NCBI GenBank assembly: GCA_963795055.1 | Contig: CAWCGJ010000005.1 | Location: forward strand, 310,001 to 374,000 | Length of the DNA: 64,000 nt | Origin: JASHPR01 sp963795055 | GTDB taxonomy: Bacteria > Actinomycetota > Actinomycetes > Streptosporangiales > Streptosporangiaceae | Reading direction: 5' to 3' | Part shown: positions 61,175-64,000 of the stretch, piece by piece | Layout: every line of letters begins with the position of its first letter | How positions within the stretch are numbered: the stretch's first letter is position 1 | Program-made: the position numbers and the translations under genes | Notes under the pieces: generated by a model | What the model was told of the DNA's origin: nothing | Database searches by the model: none | What the model saw: the letters and a program-made list of their open reading frames with translations, nothing else

Positions 61175-61238
61175 GAACCTTTCCATCCTCCCTCGCTGCC
61201 CACGTGCTCTGAGCACGGCCGGCGGATGAAGAAGGTTC
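61175..61238 (+). repeat. Dispersed inverted-repeat element, copy 5
   Basis: Arms GAACCTTTCCATCC (61175-61188) and GGATGAAGAAGGTTC (61224-61238). Interior CTGCCCACGTGCTCTGAGC is very close to copy 3. Preceded by a run of ten G. Starts upstream of the DUF3040 gene and ends 22 nt from the CGNR gene stop. Confidence 0.85.
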
Positions 61239-61260
61239 ACCGGTTGCGCCGGGTCGGGGG

Positions 61261-61857
61261 CTAGCCGGCCGCCGACCGGCGGGCGCGGTAGGCCGCGACG
61301 TGCAAACGGTTGCCGCAGGTCCGGCTGTCGCAGTAGCGGCGGGACCGGTTACGCGACAGGTCCACGAAGACCTCCCGGCAGGTGGGCGACGCGCAGGTGC
61401 GCACCCGGCCGCTCTCGCCCGCCACCACGAGCTCGCCGAGGCCCATCGCGAGGTGGGCCGCTATCCGGTCCGCCATCGGCGCGGCCGGGCGGGACACGTG
61501 AACGTGCGGGCCGCGCCCGTCGTGCGCGACGATCTGCGGGACCGCCCCGGTCTCGGCGAGCAGCGTGTTCACCATCTCGATGGCGCCCTCGTCGTCACCC
61601 GACTCGCACCGGGCGGCGATGGCGTCGAGCCGGGCGCGATGCGCGCGCAGCCGCGGCACGTCCCGCGGCCCCGCGGGGATCCCGCGGAACGCGTAACGCT
61701 CGCCGAAGGCCTGGACGTCCGCCACGGTCCGCAGGCCGTCGCCGTCGGTGGAGCGGCCCGTGTTGATCAGCTCGGCGCCCGCCGCGAGCGCCTCGAGCAG
61801 GTCAGCACCAAAACTGCTTTGACTCCTGTCAGAGCGCTCCCGTAGGGTGGACATCAT
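61261..61857 (-). CDS. CGNR zinc-finger (ABATE domain) regulator
   Basis: 198 aa from ATG 61857 (ATG 61884 also possible). N-terminal ABATE domain (ELINTGRSTDGDGLRTVADV, FGERYAFRGIPAG) and C-terminal zinc finger RTCASPTCREVFVDLSRNRS followed by RRYCDSRTCGNRLHVAAYRAR, with four Cys and the CGNR motif. Thought to be a stress-related transcription regulator. Its start overlaps that of the divergent EamA transporter, so the two promoters are interleaved; it probably controls that gene. Confidence 0.88.
   Translation of the reverse strand: MMSTLRERSDRSQSSFGADLLEALAAGAELINTGRSTDGDGLRTVADVQAFGERYAFRGIPAGPRDVPRLRAHRARLDAIAARCESGDDEGAIEMVNTLLAETGAVPQIVAHDGRGPHVHVSRPAAPMADRIAAHLAMGLGELVVAGESGRVRTCASPTCREVFVDLSRNRSRRYCDSRTCGNRLHVAAYRARRSAAG
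61819..61848 (+). promoter_or_regulatory. Promoter of the EamA gene, probably leaderless
   Basis: TTGACT (61819-61824), 18-nt spacer, TAGGGT (61843-61848); transcription would begin at about 61855, right at ATG 61856. It lies within the 5' coding part of the divergent CGNR gene. GTCAGCACCA occurs on both sides of the start (61801 and 61858). Confidence 0.5.
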
Positions 61858-62863
61858 GTCAGCACCATATGCGAGTACGGTCATGACAGGCAACGACCGG
61901 ACCGGTGCTGACCGCCGGCCGCTGCTGCTGGCCGGCCTGGGCGCGGCGTGCATCTCGGCCTCCGCGATCCTGGTCAAGCTCGCCGCCACCGGCGCCGCCA
62001 CCACGGCCTTCTACCGCTGCCTTCTCGCACTGCCGCTGCTGGTGGCGCTGGCCGTGGCGGAGCAGCGGCGGCGCGGTCCGCGGCAGCTGGCGGTCCGCGG
62101 CGGGGCCTTCGTGGCCGGGCTGCTGCTCGCCGTCGACCTGGTGCTGTGGAATCACGCGATCGCCGAGGTTGGGGCCGGGATCGCGACCGTGCTGGGGAAT
62201 CTGCAGGTCCTGTTCGTCGCGCTCGCCGCCTGGATGCTGTTCGGCGAGCGTCCCGGGCGCAAGTTCCTGATCGCCCTGCCGGTCGTGCTGGGCGGCGTAG
62301 TGCTGGTGTCCGGGCTGATCGGCAACACCACCGGCGGCACCCACCCGCTGGCCGGCATCGGGTACGGGCTCGGCACCTCGGTGGCCTACGCGGCGTTCCT
62401 GCTCATCCTGCGCCGGACGTCGGCCGAGACCCCGCACGTGGCCGGCCCGCTCGCGGAGGTCACCGCCGGCGCCGCGCTCGGCTCGCTGCTCCTCGGCCTG
62501 GCGTTCGGCGGATTGCAGCTGCACATTCCGTGGCCGTCCTTCGGGTGGCTGCTGCTGCTGTCGGTCAGCAGCCAGACGATCGGCTGGCTGCTGATCACCT
62601 CATCGCTGCCGCGGCTGCCCGCGGCCATCTCCTCGCTGACGCTGCTGCTCCAGCCGGCCGCGGCCATGTTCCTGGCCGCGATCGTGCTGGCCGAGCGCCC
62701 GACCCTGATCCAGATCGCCGGAGCCGTGGTGGTCTGCGCCGGGGTGCTGGCGGTGAGCCTGACCGCGTCGTCGCGGCGTGACCGCCCCTCCGGGCGTCCC
62801 CGTCATCGGGAGCCGCAAGACACGGCTCCTGCTCCCAGCGCGAGCCTGGCCTCGGCCCCGTAG
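61856..62863 (+). CDS. EamA/DMT family transporter
   Basis: 335 aa. Ten helices in two EamA repeats: LLLAGLGAACISASAILVKL with AFYRCLLALPLLVALA in the first, and GTSVAYAAFLLILRRTSAET in the second; SLTLLLQPAAAMFLAAIVLAE is the usual conserved ninth helix region. Exports or imports a metabolite, often an amino acid or nucleotide base. Divergent from the CGNR regulator. A Pro/Arg tail follows the last helix. Confidence 0.9.
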   Translation: MSAPYASTVMTGNDRTGADRRPLLLAGLGAACISASAILVKLAATGAATTAFYRCLLALPLLVALAVAEQRRRGPRQLAVRGGAFVAGLLLAVDLVLWNHAIAEVGAGIATVLGNLQVLFVALAAWMLFGERPGRKFLIALPVVLGGVVLVSGLIGNTTGGTHPLAGIGYGLGTSVAYAAFLLILRRTSAETPHVAGPLAEVTAGAALGSLLLGLAFGGLQLHIPWPSFGWLLLLSVSSQTIGWLLITSSLPRLPAAISSLTLLLQPAAAMFLAAIVLAERPTLIQIAGAVVVCAGVLAVSLTASSRRDRPSGRPRHREPQDTAPAPSASLASAP

Positions 62864-62864
62864 G

Positions 62865-64000
62865 CTACTGCTGGTAGCCGTCCAGGAAGCGGGCCAGCCG
62901 GGTGATGGCGTCGTCGAGCACGTCCACCGCGGCCAGGAACACCAGCCGCAGGTGATCGGCGGTCGGCAGGTTGAAGCCGGTCCCGTGGGAGAGCAGCAGG
63001 TGCTCCCGCTCCAGCAGGTCGATCACCATCCGCTCGTCGTCAGAGATCTTGTAGATGTCCGGGTCCAGCCGGGGGAACAGGTAGAGGGCTCCCGCGGGCT
63101 TGACGCAGTCGACCCCCGGGATCTCGTTCATCTTGCGCCAGGACTGATCACGCTGCTCGCGCAGCCGGCCGCCCGGCTGCAGCAGGCCGGCGATGCTGTG
63201 CTTCCCGCTGAGCGCGGGCTCGATCGCGTATTGCGCCGGGACGTTCGGGCACAGCCGCATGTTCGCCAGCAACTCCAGGCCCTCGAGGTACTCGGCCGCG
63301 TCCTGCCGCGGGCCGGAGACCACCAGCCAGCCGGAGCGGAACCCCGCCAGCCGGTAGGTCTTCGACAGCCCGCCGAGGGTCAGCACCAGCAGGTCGGGGG
63401 CGAGCGCGGCCGCGCACTGGTGCACGGCGTCCTCGTAGAGGATCTGGTCGTAGATCTCGTCGGTGAGCACGAGCAGCTGGTTTCGCCGGGCCAGGTCCAG
63501 CAGCCCGAGCAGGGTATCGGGGGAGTACACCGCCCCGGTCGGGTTGTTCGGGTTGATGATCACTAGCGCCCGGGTCCGGCGGGTGATCTGCGCGGCGACG
63601 TGGTCGAGATCCGGGGCCCAGCCGACCTGCTCGTCGCAGCGGTAATGCACCGCGCGGCCGCCGCACAACCCGACCGCCCCGGTCCACAACGGGTAGTCCG
63701 GACTGGGGATCAGGACCTCGTCGCCCGGGTCCAGCAGCCCCTGCAGCGCCATGACGATCAGCTCGGACACGCCGTTGCCCAGGAAGACGTCGTCCGGGCC
63801 GACTCCGGTGACGCCCCTGGCCGCATGCGACCGGGCGACCGCCAGCCGGGCCGGGTAGATGCCCCGGGCGTCGCTGTAACCCTGGGCGTCGCCGATGCTG
63901 TGCACCACGTCGCTCAGCACGGCATCGGGCGCGGTGAGACCGAACGGGGCCGGGTTGCCCAGGTTGAGCTTGAGTATCGGGTGCCCCTCGGCCTCAAGCT
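62865..64000 (-). CDS. PLP-dependent class I/II aminotransferase (AlaA-like), 5' end outside window
   Basis: The frame continues to the right edge (reading LKLNLGNPAPFGL, typical of AlaA-type alanine transaminases), so the start is missing. PLP motifs: GNGVSELIVMALQGLLDPGD, INPNNPTGAVYSPD, LTDEIYDQILYED and the Schiff-base Lys in GGLSKTYRLAGFRSGW; Arg for the carboxylate in PTADHLRLVFL. Would transfer an amino group between alanine and 2-oxoglutarate or similar. One nt separates it from the convergent EamA gene. Confidence 0.9.
   Translation of the reverse strand, partial: LEAEGHPILKLNLGNPAPFGLTAPDAVLSDVVHSIGDAQGYSDARGIYPARLAVARSHAARGVTGVGPDDVFLGNGVSELIVMALQGLLDPGDEVLIPSPDYPLWTGAVGLCGGRAVHYRCDEQVGWAPDLDHVAAQITRRTRALVIINPNNPTGAVYSPDTLLGLLDLARRNQLLVLTDEIYDQILYEDAVHQCAAALAPDLLVLTLGGLSKTYRLAGFRSGWLVVSGPRQDAAEYLEGLELLANMRLCPNVPAQYAIEPALSGKHSIAGLLQPGGRLREQRDQSWRKMNEIPGVDCVKPAGALYLFPRLDPDIYKISDDERMVIDLLEREHLLLSHGTGFNLPTADHLRLVFLAAVDVLDDAITRLARFLDGYQQ

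Overview
The window is about 64 kb of very GC-rich DNA with dense coding, many start/stop overlaps of the ATGA or GTGA kind, GTG and TTG starts and several candidate leaderless promoters. With a mycobacterial-type propane monooxygenase cluster, an F420-type PPOX protein, a DUF3040 protein, a CGNR zinc-finger regulator and a class F sortase, this points to a soil actinomycete (Actinomycetota, perhaps Streptosporangiales-like). No rRNA or tRNA gene is visible to fix the taxon. I see no CRISPR array, no intact insertion sequence, no prophage and no replication origin.

Layout. 1-3.2 kb: two ABC-2 permeases (the first cut by the left edge) and a secreted S53 peptidase. 3.3-8 kb: an ArsR/SRPBCC/hydrolase operon, then a D-aminopeptidase/XRE-cupin pair divergent from an amino-acid permease. 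8-16.5 kb: lipid enzymes, UDP-xylose synthase and a family 2 glycosyltransferase, small membrane proteins, a dienelactone hydrolase, an amine oxidase, a GDSL-esterase remnant, a lactonase and an APH-like kinase. 16.5-30.2 kb: the centrepiece, a mimR-mimABCD-amidohydrolase-DUF59-adh-groEL propane/acetone monooxygenase cluster, with an acetate-transporter-like gene on one side and an NRAMP metal transporter attached to the other. 30.2-33.6 kb: a class F sortase divergent from its probable substrate, and a MarR regulator with a broken MFS gene. 33.6-37.5 kb: an M20 / FluG-like amidohydrolase / glutamine-synthetase-like operon. 37.4-42.9 kb: a secreted Cys-rich protein and a form II CO-dehydrogenase-like coxMSL set. 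43.5-49.5 kb: an MFS transporter and a fused ABC exporter with its MarR regulator. 49.6-57.5 kb: glyoxalase-like, hemerythrin and internally deleted oxidoreductase genes, a VKOR/DsbA-like disulfide pair, and a molybdate/tungstate-type ABC transporter with an XRE-PBP regulator. 57.5-64 kb: epimerase, membrane protein, PPOX, PEBP, DUF3040, CGNR, EamA and an aminotransferase cut by the right edge.

How it fits together. The mim cluster should oxidise propane or acetone with a di-iron enzyme that needs its own chaperonin and iron; the NRAMP gene 11 nt behind groEL may supply metal. The Mo/W-type transporter could feed the molybdenum hydroxylase coxMSL elsewhere in the window. The MarR genes have perfect palindromes at their own promoters.

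The most unusual material is repeat DNA. (1) Five copies of an oriented 64-69 bp element with 14-15 bp inverted termini each sit just behind a gene. (2) A second element is translated in frame: its 51-bp core occurs at 945-995 and, inverted, at 48787-48837 with three mismatches, each time as the N-terminus of a membrane transporter that starts on an ATGA overlap with the gene before it. (3) Two matching TGTCTCA-N3-TGAGA dyads upstream of the mim genes are good MimR operator candidates. Several genes also show internal collapse or truncation.
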